Below are positions 1 to 7,353 of a stretch of 35,000 nucleotides of DNA, in pieces. How positions within the stretch are numbered: position 1 is the first letter of the stretch; the number at the start of each line of letters is the position of its first letter. The stretch comes from Steroidobacteraceae bacterium (GTDB lineage: Bacteria; Pseudomonadota; Gammaproteobacteria; Steroidobacterales; Steroidobacteraceae): assembly GCA_029266835.1 (NCBI GenBank), contig JAQSWD010000033.1, forward strand, positions 1-35,000, read 5' to 3'. The translations under genes and the position numbers were made by a program. The notes beneath the pieces are model-generated. The model searched no databases and was not told the origin of the DNA. It saw only the letters and a program-made list of their open reading frames with translations.

Positions 1-659
1 GTGACGAAGCCGTCGTAGCAGCCCGGGAAACCGGCCTTGCTGGCGAGGCGGCTGGGTACGCTCCAGCCATCCAGCAGCGGCATGGCCGCGATGGTTCCCG
101 GGGGAATGCCGGGCACGAGAATGGTCGAGGGGCGCGCCTTGAACGGGAACGGGATCTCGGAGCCCATGAGCACCAGCGGCCTCCACGGCCCGCCCGATCC
201 GTTGGCGGATTGCGCGCTCATCCATTCGGCGAGGAACACCATGGGCGGGATTCCCACGCCGCCGCCCACCAGCAATGCGCGCGGCTTGCGCGGATCGGGT
301 TTGAACGGCTGGCCGATGGGCCCGAGCACGCTGATGTCATCGCCCACGCGGCGGCGCGAGAGCGCACGCAGGCCCGGGCCGACGATCTTGTAGAGAATTT
401 CGATCCAGCCCTCGGCGGCATTCACGCGCTGGATGCTCAGCGGCCGGCGCATGGGCACGTCGGGGTCGCAGGTGAGATGCACGAAGCTTCCGGGCAGAGC
501 TTTTGCCGCGCATCGAGGCGCCGTTATGCGCAGCACGAACTGTTCGCCAGGCCATTCCTCCTGCGCGATCACCTTCCCGTCTTCGAGAAAGATGCTGCCG
601 CGATGCGCGGGATGCACGCCTTGGCCGCGTCCGGCTTCTTCCTGCGGAAGGGCGCTCAC
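1..659 (-). CDS. pyrK: PyrK-like dihydroorotate dehydrogenase electron-transfer subunit (partial)
   Basis: The reverse strand reads about 219 codons before leaving the window at base 1. The start is a GTG at 659 whose GTGA overlaps the pyrB stop, so translation is probably coupled. An N-terminal FAD-binding barrel has RRPLSIQRV (flavin-contacting RxPxS type) and VGPGLRALS, followed by GPIGQPF and the nucleotide-binding VGGGVGIPPMVFLAEWM, the order seen in the ferredoxin-reductase/PyrK family. PyrK moves electrons from NADH to the flavin of class 1B dihydroorotate dehydrogenase via a 2Fe-2S centre. The cysteine cluster that would settle the family lies near or beyond the edge. The position after pyrB supports a pyrimidine role, which I infer. 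A different FAD/NAD oxidoreductase of this superfamily remains possible. Visible protein ends around GFVT. Confidence 0.72.
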   Translation of the reverse strand, partial: MSALPQEEAGRGQGVHPAHRGSIFLEDGKVIAQEEWPGEQFVLRITAPRCAAKALPGSFVHLTCDPDVPMRRPLSIQRVNAAEGWIEILYKIVGPGLRALSRRRVGDDISVLGPIGQPFKPDPRKPRALLVGGGVGIPPMVFLAEWMSAQSANGSGGPWRPLVLMGSEIPFPFKARPSTILVPGIPPGTIAAMPLLDGWSVPSRLASKAGFPGCYDGFV

Positions 660-1606
660 TTGCGGCCCTCGATGACGGCTTCCAGCACGGCCATGCGCAC
701 CGCGACGCCGTTGCGCACCTGGTCGCGGATCACGGACTGCGGCCCATCGGCCACATCGGAGGCGATCTCGATGCCGCGGTTCATGGGCTGCGGATGCATG
801 ACGATGGCGTCGGGTTTGGCCTTGGCGAGGCGTTCGGACGACAGGCCGTACTTCGCGAAATAACGATCCGCATCGGGCATTTGCGCCGTGGCCATGCGCT
901 CCTTCTGGATGCGCAGCATCATGATGACGTCGACCCCGGCGATGCCGCTGTCCAGCGATGCGAAGCGCTCGCAGCCGGTGAACTCGTTGTTGTCGGGCAT
1001 CAGCGCCTTGGGGGCCACCACGCGGATTTCACGCACGCCCAGTGTGGACAAGGTATGCCAGGCCGAACGCGCCACGCGCGAATGTTTGACGTCGCCGACA
1101 ATGGCCACCGAGAGCCCGTCGAACTTCTTCTTCGCCTGCAGGATGGTCAGCGCATCGAGCAATCCCTGCGTGGGATGCGAAACGCTGCCTGCACCCGCCG
1201 AAAGCACGCTGGCGTGCGGCTTCACATGCGAGGCCACCAATCCGGGCACGCCGGCTTCGGCGTCCCGGATCACGAACACGTCCACGTGACAGGCTTCGAG
1301 CGTGTAGATGGTGTCGAGCATGCTCTCGCCTTTCACGCGCGAGGACAGCTGCACTTCGAGATTCACCACGTCAGCGCCCAGGCGCTTGGCCGCCAGCTCG
1401 AAAGAGACGCGCGTGCGCGTCGAAGGCTCGGTGAACAGGTTGGCGACGGTCACGCCGCCCAGAGAATTCGCGGTCACCGGCGCCTGGCCGATGGGCTTCA
1501 CGAATTTCGCCGCCCGATCGAGCAGCGCTTCGATCTGCGCCCTGGTCAGGCCTTCGATGGTCAGCAAGTGGCGCAGAGAGCCGTCGGATCGCGTCTGTGA
1601 GGTCAT
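656..1606 (-). CDS. pyrB: Aspartate carbamoyltransferase catalytic chain
   Basis: PyrB condenses carbamoyl phosphate with L-aspartate, the committed step of pyrimidine synthesis. The 316-residue protein (start ATG at 1606) carries the carbamoyl-phosphate motif STRTR at residues 62-66, HPTQGLLD from residue 144, GDVKHSRVARS near 171-181 and the aspartate-side loop MHPQPMNRG at 270-278. Length matches the family. An in-frame upstream start at 1666 would add 20 residues and run into ruvX, so the ATG 7 bp after the ruvX stop is preferred. It sits between ruvX and a PyrK-like gene, overlapping the latter by 4 bp. No pyrR or regulatory-chain gene pyrI is visible beside it. The loop glutamine (HPQP where HPGP is common) is a mild oddity. 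Confidence 0.97.
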   Translation of the reverse strand: MTSQTRSDGSLRHLLTIEGLTRAQIEALLDRAAKFVKPIGQAPVTANSLGGVTVANLFTEPSTRTRVSFELAAKRLGADVVNLEVQLSSRVKGESMLDTIYTLEACHVDVFVIRDAEAGVPGLVASHVKPHASVLSAGAGSVSHPTQGLLDALTILQAKKKFDGLSVAIVGDVKHSRVARSAWHTLSTLGVREIRVVAPKALMPDNNEFTGCERFASLDSGIAGVDVIMMLRIQKERMATAQMPDADRYFAKYGLSSERLAKAKPDAIVMHPQPMNRGIEIASDVADGPQSVIRDQVRNGVAVRMAVLEAVIEGRK

Positions 1607-1613
1607 GTTCTCG

Positions 1614-2063
1614 TTATCTGCCTTGTTCAAACCATCGTTCCAGGATGACGGCGGCGGCCGCCGCATCCACGTCCTCGCGAGTCACGCGCCGGCGCCGCTC
1701 GCCGCTGGCGCGCGCGCCACGCAGCCGCTCCTCGGCATCCTGCGAGGACCAGCGCTCGTCGACCAGGTCGACGGGAAGGTGAGAGCGTTGCGCGAGCTCG
1801 GCGGCGAAACCGCGAGCGGCTTCGGTCAGGCCGCTCACCGAGCCGTCGGCATTATAGGGCTCGCCTACCGCGATGCGGGCAGGGCGGGTGTCGGCCAGCA
1901 CGCGATCGAGTGCCGGCCAGTCCGGGCCCTTGGGGCCGTTGGAGATCGTGGTGCGAGGATGGGCGGCGCGCGTCAGTGTGTCGCCGCTGGCAATGCCAAT
2001 GCGTTTGAGACCGAAATCGAGGGCGAGAACGACGATGGGCTGCGAACGGACCTGGTCAGGCAT
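1614..2063 (-). CDS. ruvX: Putative pre-16S rRNA nuclease / Holliday junction resolvase-like protein YqgF
   Basis: A 149-residue RNase H-fold protein of the YqgF/RuvX family, implicated in 5' maturation of 16S rRNA. Visible family motifs are LALDFGLKRIGIASGD near the N-terminus (first acidic residue), VGEPYNADGS in the middle, VDERWSS near residue 102 and DVDAAAAAVILERW at the C-terminus (last acidic residue). Its start overlaps the yqgE stop by 8 bp and its stop lies 7 bp before pyrB. This yqgE-ruvX-pyrB order is the classic gammaproteobacterial arrangement. Function is assigned from family membership. Confidence 0.93.
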   Translation of the reverse strand: MPDQVRSQPIVVLALDFGLKRIGIASGDTLTRAAHPRTTISNGPKGPDWPALDRVLADTRPARIAVGEPYNADGSVSGLTEAARGFAAELAQRSHLPVDLVDERWSSQDAEERLRGARASGERRRRVTREDVDAAAAAVILERWFEQGR

Positions 2064-2625
2064 GTCCGGAGAACGAGGTGAGCTGCCCGGCTTCGACGCC
2101 GAGCAATCGCAGCGAGGCGCCCCAGCGCTCTTCGTAGGGCAGATCGAAGATCACGCTTTCATCGGCGGGAACCGACAGCCAGGAATTGTCCAGCAGCTCC
2201 TTCTCGAGCTGGCCGGCTTCCCAGCCCGCGTAGCCCAGCGCGATGAATGCCTTGTCGGGACCGGTGCCGGTGGCCATGGCGGCGAGCACATCGCGCGAGG
2301 TGGTCACCTGGATCGATTCGGAGATCTTGTGGGTGGAATCCCATTCACCCCCGGGACGGTGCAACACGAAGCCGCGATCCTGGTGGACCGGGCCGCCGCG
2401 CAGCACGGGCAGATCGGCCGCGCGCTTGTCGGTGGGTTCGATCTTCATCTGCTCGAACACTTCGGAGAGCGTCATCGACAGCGGGCGGTTGAGGACGATG
2501 CCCAGCGCGCCTTTCTCGCCGTGCTCGCAGATCAGCGAGACGGTCTGGGAGAAATTCGGATCGGCCAGCTGCGGCATCGCGATCAGCAGGTGATTCGACA
2601 GGGTTGTGAAGCTGCCGCCTTTCAT
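2056..2625 (-). CDS. yqgE: UPF0301/DUF179 protein YqgE
   Basis: A 189-residue member of the YqgE/AlgH family, whose biochemical function is not established. Motifs include HLLIAMPQLADPNFSQTV at the N-terminus, GALGIVLNRP near residue 42 and LRGGPVHQDRGFVLH in the middle. I chose ATG at 2625 because MKGGSFTTLSNHLLIAMP aligns with the usual family N-terminus and a G-rich tract lies upstream. An ATG at 2637, 1 bp after the tonB stop, would add four residues. The gene overlaps ruvX by 8 bp, and the two are widely co-transcribed. Confidence 0.93.
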   Translation of the reverse strand: MKGGSFTTLSNHLLIAMPQLADPNFSQTVSLICEHGEKGALGIVLNRPLSMTLSEVFEQMKIEPTDKRAADLPVLRGGPVHQDRGFVLHRPGGEWDSTHKISESIQVTTSRDVLAAMATGTGPDKAFIALGYAGWEAGQLEKELLDNSWLSVPADESVIFDLPYEERWGASLRLLGVEAGQLTSFSGHA

Positions 2626-2638
2626 GACGGCCCCCATC

Positions 2639-3556
2639 TTACTGGGAATCGCCGGGGGCAGTCAGCTTTCCACCGCTGGAACGTTGGCCTTCGAACTGCC
2701 AGCTGTAGGTGAAACGCATCAACCGGTACTTGTCGGCGAGTTCCTTCGGAAAAGGATCGAAGGGACTGGCCAGTTTCAGGATATCCAGCGCCGCCTGATC
2801 GAGTTTCGCGGAGCCGCTGGAAGCCCGGATGACCGCCGACTCGAGGCGGCCATCGGCCAGGATGACCACTTCGATGTCCGGATTGCGCTTCGCCGGTGCG
2901 CGCCAGGCGGCCTGCGGATAGTTGAGCGTGCCGAGGCGCTCGATCTTCGTGCGCCAGCCGACGAGATAGGGCGCGAGCAGCGCTTCGCGTGTGTCAGGCG
3001 TCACCCACAATTCATCGCGTTGCGGCCCGCGGATCTGCTGGTCCTGCAGATCGTCGACGCCGATCTTGTCGCGCTCGTTGCTGCCCTCGGTGAGCACCGG
3101 CACCTCGGTCATCTCGGTGAGGCTGGCCGGCGGCGCGAAGTACACGATCTCGGGCAGGACCGCGCTGGTAGTTAGTACGTGGTTGTCGGCGGTGGAGAGC
3201 AGGGCGCCGGCGTCGTCCTGGAGCGACGTTCCATCGACGCGGCCATCGTGCGCGGCGTATTCCGAGGCTGCGCGCACGGAGTGCGCCTCGCCCGGGTCGG
3301 TGGTGTTGCCGGAGCCCAGTTGCGTGCGCTGAGCGAGGTAGGTGGCATCGTCGTTCTTGCGCGCCTCGGGCACGTCGTTGGAGACGATGAGCACCTCGAG
3401 CCCGCGCGGGGCGCCGCTCTTGAGATTGGGCGCCCCGAAGGTAACGCCCACGATGATGACCCCGTGCACCAGCGCCGCCATGAAAATGGTGGTGGTGAGG
3501 CGGTCGCGAGTGGGCGCGTTGCCCTCGCGCAGCTGCAGTGCGCGGGCGCTACTCAC
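2639..3556 (-). CDS. TonB-family energy transducer (TonB3-like)
   Basis: A 305-residue inner-membrane protein. One hydrophobic helix (TIFMAALVHGVIIVGVTFG, about residues 23-41) is followed by a roughly 170-residue periplasmic linker and a C-terminal TonB domain (YLVGWRTKIERLGTLNYP through RLMRFTYSWQF). The linker lacks the Pro-Glu/Pro-Lys repeats of classical TonB. The GTG start at 3556 overlaps the gshB stop as GTGA. In Pseudomonas aeruginosa the gene at this position (TonB3) is known to affect twitching motility and pilus assembly, and here too it lies beside the Pil-Chp cluster. Whether this copy energises BtuB or acts in pilus biology cannot be told from sequence. Confidence 0.88.
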   Translation of the reverse strand: MSSARALQLREGNAPTRDRLTTTIFMAALVHGVIIVGVTFGAPNLKSGAPRGLEVLIVSNDVPEARKNDDATYLAQRTQLGSGNTTDPGEAHSVRAASEYAAHDGRVDGTSLQDDAGALLSTADNHVLTTSAVLPEIVYFAPPASLTEMTEVPVLTEGSNERDKIGVDDLQDQQIRGPQRDELWVTPDTREALLAPYLVGWRTKIERLGTLNYPQAAWRAPAKRNPDIEVVILADGRLESAVIRASSGSAKLDQAALDILKLASPFDPFPKELADKYRLMRFTYSWQFEGQRSSGGKLTAPGDSQ

Positions 3557-4524
3557 TTCTTGCTGTTGGCGCCCATGCGGCGCTCGAGAGCGGCAATTAC
3601 CATATCTCCGATATTGAGCCCGAACTGGGCGTCGAGTTCACGGATTCCTGTCGGACTCGTGACGTTGATCTCGGTAACGAACCCGCCGATCACATCGATC
3701 CCCACGAACACCATGCCGCGCTTCGCGAGCACCGGGCCGATCTCGGCCGCGAGCCAGCGGTCGCGGTCGTTCAGTTCCCGTCCTACACCCTTGGCGCCCG
3801 CCGCCAGGTTGCCGCGGTTGTCGTGTGGCGCGGGGATGCGTGCAAGCGCGTAGGGGACTGGCTGACCGTCGATGAGCAGCACACGCGAATCGCCGGTGGC
3901 GGCGATGTCGGGCACGTAACGCTGCGCGATCGCGAAGCGCTGCCCGTAGTCGGTCAACGTTTCAATGATGACGGGCAGGTTCTTGTCGCCCGCATCGGTG
4001 ACGAAGATGGACCTGCCGCCCATGCCGTCCAGCGGCTTCACCACGATTTTGCCGTGCTCGGCGGCAAAGGCGGTGATCTCCGTCTGGGACCTCGTGATCA
4101 GCGTGGGCGCGCAGCATTGCGGGAACCAGGCGGTGTACACCTTCTCGTTCATGTCGCGCAGACCCTGGGGGTCGTTGGCGATGAAGGCGCCCTGTGCCTG
4201 GGCCCGCTCGAGGATGTACGTCGTGTAGATGTACTCGGCGTCGAAGGGCGGATCCTTGCGCATGAACACGCAGTTGAACTCGCCCAGCTTCTCAAGCCGG
4301 GATTCGCCGAGTTCGAACCAGCGATCGGGATTGGCAAACACCTTCAGCGGCCGCCCGCGCCCGTAGGCCACGCCGTCGCGCAGGAACAGATCGGACTGTT
4401 CGAAGTAGGTGAGTTCCCAGCCACGGCCCGCGGCCGCAAGCAACATCGCAAGTGTGGAGTCCTTCGCAAATTTGATCTTCGCGATGGGGTCCATTACGAC
4501 GGCAAGACTAGTAGTTTTCGGCAT
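3553..4524 (-). CDS. gshB: Glutathione synthetase
   Basis: GshB joins gamma-glutamylcysteine to glycine with ATP in the cytoplasm. The 323-residue ATP-grasp protein shows VVMDPIAKIKFAKDST near the N-terminus, FMRKDPPFD around residue 87, VVKPLDGMGGRSIF around residue 160 (ATP-grasp loop) and a C-terminal VGIDVIGGFVTEINVTSPTG with the metal-binding E and N. The start is ATG 4524; a TTG two codons upstream is less likely. It is the first gene of the minus-strand operon, divergent from pilG across about 95 bp. Confidence 0.97.
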   Translation of the reverse strand: MPKTTSLAVVMDPIAKIKFAKDSTLAMLLAAAGRGWELTYFEQSDLFLRDGVAYGRGRPLKVFANPDRWFELGESRLEKLGEFNCVFMRKDPPFDAEYIYTTYILERAQAQGAFIANDPQGLRDMNEKVYTAWFPQCCAPTLITRSQTEITAFAAEHGKIVVKPLDGMGGRSIFVTDAGDKNLPVIIETLTDYGQRFAIAQRYVPDIAATGDSRVLLIDGQPVPYALARIPAPHDNRGNLAAGAKGVGRELNDRDRWLAAEIGPVLAKRGMVFVGIDVIGGFVTEINVTSPTGIRELDAQFGLNIGDMVIAALERRMGANSKK

Positions 4525-4619
4525 CGACAACGCTCAGCTTGCAGCGCGGAACCGCTTTTTAATAGCGGGTTTTGTCCGATTTCCGGCGGCATTTTTGTTT
4601 GTTCAGCAGAGGATTGCGC
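4525..4619. promoter_or_regulatory. Divergent gshB / pilG intergenic region
   Basis: This 95 bp AT-richer gap separates two diverging operons and must hold promoters for both. A CCGCT/AGCGG 5 bp hairpin with an AT loop (about 4552-4568) sits in the middle. A purine-rich ribosome-binding site, AGAGGA (about 4608-4613), lies 6 bp before the pilG GTG and decides that start. I could not identify convincing -35/-10 pairs. Confidence 0.5.
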
Positions 4620-5015
4620 GTGAACGACACCAGCTCCCACTTCAAGGGTCTGAAGGTCCTCGTCATCGACGACTCCAAGACCATCCGCAAGACGGCCGAG
4701 ACGTTGCTCGCCAAGGAAGGCTGCGAAGTCTATACGGCGGTGGACGGATTCGACGCGCTTGCCAAGGTCGCCGACTACACGCCTGACATCGTGTTCGTCG
4801 ACATCATGATGCCGCGGCTCGATGGTTATCAGACCTGTTCGCTCATCAAGCACAACAAGGTCTTCAAATCGATCCCGGTGATCATGCTGTCGTCGAAGGA
4901 CGGGCTGTTCGATCGCGCCCGCGGGCGCATCGTGGGCTCGGAGTACTACCTCACGAAGCCATTCACCAAAGACGAACTGCTGTCCGCCATCGAGACGCAC
5001 GTCAGCGCGAGGTGA
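4620..5015 (+). CDS. pilG: Twitching motility response regulator PilG
   Basis: A single-domain CheY-like receiver of 131 residues. It has the acidic pair D17-D18, phospho-acceptor D61 in VFVDIMMPRLDGY, and the conserved lysine in LTKPFT near residue 111. PilG receives phosphate from ChpA and promotes pilus extension in studied systems. The start is a GTG at 4620 with AGAGGA 6 bp upstream; a TTG at 4572 would add 16 unlikely residues. Its stop overlaps the region just before pilH by a few bases. First gene of the Pil-Chp operon. Confidence 0.95.
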   Translation: MNDTSSHFKGLKVLVIDDSKTIRKTAETLLAKEGCEVYTAVDGFDALAKVADYTPDIVFVDIMMPRLDGYQTCSLIKHNKVFKSIPVIMLSSKDGLFDRARGRIVGSEYYLTKPFTKDELLSAIETHVSAR

Positions 5016-5017
5016 GT

Positions 5018-5383
5018 ATGGCTCTCATTTTGATCGTGGATGATTCCCCGACCGAAGTGCACGTCATGAAGAAGGCGTTGGAGAAGTCTGGCTACCAGAC
5101 CGCCACCGCCAACGACGGCGCCGAGGGCGTGCGCATGGCACGCGAGATGACTCCCGATCTCATCTTCATGGACGTGGTGATGCCCGGCGTGAATGGCTAC
5201 CAGGCCACGCGTACGCTCGCCAACGACCCGAAGACCAAGACCATCCCCATCATCATGGTCACGTCCAAGGGCCAGGAGACCGACAAGATCTGGGGCCTGC
5301 GCCAGGGCGCAGTCGATTACATGGTCAAGCCGGTCTCTCCCGATCAGCTCGTGGCCAAGGCGCAGGCGACTCTCGCGGCCTGA
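5018..5383 (+). CDS. pilH: Twitching motility response regulator PilH
   Basis: A second stand-alone receiver domain, 121 residues: D8-D9 acidic pair, phospho-acceptor D52 in LIFMDVVMPGVNGY, and lysine in YMVKPVS near residue 102. In characterised Chp systems PilH opposes PilG or acts as a phosphate sink. The ATG at 5018 gives the typical MxLILIVDDSPTE beginning and is preceded by GAGGTGA, which also contains the pilG stop. A GTG at 5012 would add two residues. Confidence 0.95.
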   Translation: MALILIVDDSPTEVHVMKKALEKSGYQTATANDGAEGVRMAREMTPDLIFMDVVMPGVNGYQATRTLANDPKTKTIPIIMVTSKGQETDKIWGLRQGAVDYMVKPVSPDQLVAKAQATLAA

Positions 5384-5385
5384 CT

Positions 5386-5949
5386 ATGAACGACGTCGTG
5401 ACTCTCAAGAGCCTGCGTGATCGTCCCTTCGAGCTCCTCGCGGAACTCGAGCGGCGCGGACGCGCGGTCACCGCCGCCGCCGCCTCGGAGAATCCGGGAG
5501 CGCGCGAGTGGGTGGGCGTGGCCTTCCGCATGGCGGGCGAGCTTTATCTGGCGGCGCGCGAGGAAACGCGCGAAGTACTTGCCGTGCCGCCCGGCCTCAC
5601 GCGAATTCCCGGCGCCAAGACCTGGGTGAAGGGCATCGCCAACGTGCGCGGACAATTGCTTCCCATCCTCGACCTGCGCCAGTACCTGGGCTCGGGCGTG
5701 ACGCCGAACTCGCGCAACGTGCGAGTGATTGTCGTCAATCACCGCGAAGTGCCCGCGGGTCTGCTGGTCGATGAAGTGCTGGGTTTCCGCCGCTTCTCCG
5801 AATCCGAATTCTCCGGCGACGCGCCGCCCACGGTGGTGCGCTGCGAACGTTATCTCGCCGGTGCCTTCAAGCGTGGCCCCGAGCAGTGGCCGGTGTTGAG
5901 CCTGCGTCAGCTGGTGGAAAGCCCGTCCTTCCAGGAGGCCGCCGCATGA
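5386..5949 (+). CDS. pilI: CheW-like adaptor PilI
   Basis: A 187-residue CheW-domain protein that links the receptor PilJ to the kinase ChpA. Visible are VGVAFRMAGELYLAAREETREVL (first CheW subdomain), VKGIANVRGQLLPILDLRQYL (the conserved xNxRGxxLPxxDL motif, around residue 82-100) and GLLVDEVLGFRRF. It begins 2 bp after pilH and overlaps pilJ by an ATGA. Confidence 0.94.
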   Translation: MNDVVTLKSLRDRPFELLAELERRGRAVTAAAASENPGAREWVGVAFRMAGELYLAAREETREVLAVPPGLTRIPGAKTWVKGIANVRGQLLPILDLRQYLGSGVTPNSRNVRVIVVNHREVPAGLLVDEVLGFRRFSESEFSGDAPPTVVRCERYLAGAFKRGPEQWPVLSLRQLVESPSFQEAAA

Positions 5950-7334
5950 ACACCGAAATCGGCGGCGGCTCACGCTCGTTGAAGAGCCTCAATTCGCTGA
6001 TCAGCGCGACGCTGATTTGCGCGGTGCTGGCGGCGCTCACGGCGCTCGCGGGCTACTTCGTCGGGCTCGGCATCCTGTACATCGTGGCCGGCGCGCTGGC
6101 GCTGGTCGCGGCGATTCCCTGCTTCATGATGTTCCAGCGCGTGAAGGCGATCGAAGCCGACATCGGGCATCGCGAGGCGCTGTCCCTGGCGCAGCGCAAG
6201 GAAACCGAGCGCAACCAGCAGGCCATTCTGCGCCTGCTCGACGAGCTGGCGCCGCTGGCGGACGGTGACCTCACCGTGCAGGCCACGGTGACCGAAGACA
6301 TCACCGGCACCATCGCCGACTCCATCAACTACGCCATCGGGGTGCTTCGCGACCTGGTGAGCACCATCAACCAGTCGGCCATCCAGCTCGATGGCGCCAC
6401 CCGCCAGACGCAGGCGTTGTCCGCGCATCTCGCCAAGGCTTCGAGCGCGCAGACCAAGCAGATCTCCGGCGCCACGGAATCGACCGGCAATCTGGCGAGC
6501 AGCACCGAAGCCATCTCGGGCAACTCGGAGCGCGCCTCGGACGTCGCGCGTCACTCGGTGGACGTGGCCCACAAGGGCGGTGACGCCGTGCGCCGCACCA
6601 TCGACGGCATGAACACCATCCGCGAGACCATCCAGGAGACCAGCAAGCGCATCAAGCGGCTGGGTGAGAGCTCGCAGGAAATCGGCAACATCGTCGAACT
6701 CATCAACGACATCGCCGAGCAGACCAACATCCTGGCGCTCAACGCATCCATCCAGGCTTCGATGGCCGGTGACGCGGGCCGCGGCTTCGCGGTGGTGGCC
6801 GACGAAGTGCAGCGCCTGGCCGAGCGCGCCGCCGCGGCGACGCGCCAGATCGAAACGCTGGTCCGCGCCATTCAGGCCGACACGAACGAAGCCGTGGTTT
6901 CGATGGAACGCTCGACCACCGACGTGGTGGGCGGTGCATTGCTGGCCGAAAACGCGGGTGCCGCGCTCGAAGAAATCGAGCAGGTCTCCAACCAGATCGC
7001 CAGCCTCGTGAACAATATCTTCAGCAGTTCGCGCCAGCAGGTGAGCGAGGCGCAGAAGATCGCGCGGAACATGCAGGTGCTCAAGGAGATTTCCACGCAG
7101 ACCGCCGAGTCGACCACGGCCACGTCGCAGAGCATCTCGAAGCTTGCGCAGCTGTCGGCCGCCATGCGTCAGTCGGCCTCGGGTTTCCGGCTCCCCGGCG
7201 CGCCAGTGCCGCGCCAGGTGGCTGCCGCGGGCGCCGCCATCGCCGCCGCTGCCGCCGCGAACACGGGAATCAACCCGACCACCGCGCCATCCGGCGCGAC
7301 CACTCGCACCCGCACGGTTTCGCTGGCCTCGTAA
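5946..7334 (+). CDS. pilJ: Pil-Chp chemoreceptor PilJ, short form lacking a periplasmic domain
   Basis: A methyl-accepting chemotaxis protein of 462 residues. Two adjacent helices (about residues 15-38 and 41-63) are separated by only a few residues, so it is a membrane hairpin with no periplasmic sensor. A HAMP-like segment follows (LAPLADGDLTVQATVTEDITGTI, about 100-125), then the signalling helices with the hairpin tip IAEQTNILALNASIQASMAGDAGRGFAVVADEVQRLAERA, which is strongly PilJ-like. The C-terminus is an Ala/Thr-rich tail without a CheR-binding pentapeptide. P. aeruginosa PilJ is about 680 residues with two periplasmic helical bundles, so this protein is some 200 residues shorter. The start ATG at 5946 overlaps the pilI stop. 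Confidence 0.9.
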   Translation: MNTEIGGGSRSLKSLNSLISATLICAVLAALTALAGYFVGLGILYIVAGALALVAAIPCFMMFQRVKAIEADIGHREALSLAQRKETERNQQAILRLLDELAPLADGDLTVQATVTEDITGTIADSINYAIGVLRDLVSTINQSAIQLDGATRQTQALSAHLAKASSAQTKQISGATESTGNLASSTEAISGNSERASDVARHSVDVAHKGGDAVRRTIDGMNTIRETIQETSKRIKRLGESSQEIGNIVELINDIAEQTNILALNASIQASMAGDAGRGFAVVADEVQRLAERAAAATRQIETLVRAIQADTNEAVVSMERSTTDVVGGALLAENAGAALEEIEQVSNQIASLVNNIFSSSRQQVSEAQKIARNMQVLKEISTQTAESTTATSQSISKLAQLSAAMRQSASGFRLPGAPVPRQVAAAGAAIAAAAAANTGINPTTAPSGATTRTRTVSLAS

Positions 7335-7353
7335 ACGGATTTAGCAGAAAGAA

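Noticed and set aside
503-1600. Long open frame of 365 codons on the plus strand across pyrB
   Set aside because: It is antisense to a well-supported pyrB, is rich in His/Arg/Gly as expected for a GC-rich shadow frame, and has no recognisable motif.
4552-4568. Rho-independent terminator in the gshB-pilG gap
   Set aside because: The 5 bp stem is weak, and the genes diverge, so no terminator is needed there.
3538-4623. 361-codon plus-strand open frame across gshB
   Set aside because: It is antisense to gshB, whose motifs are clear, and has no family features.
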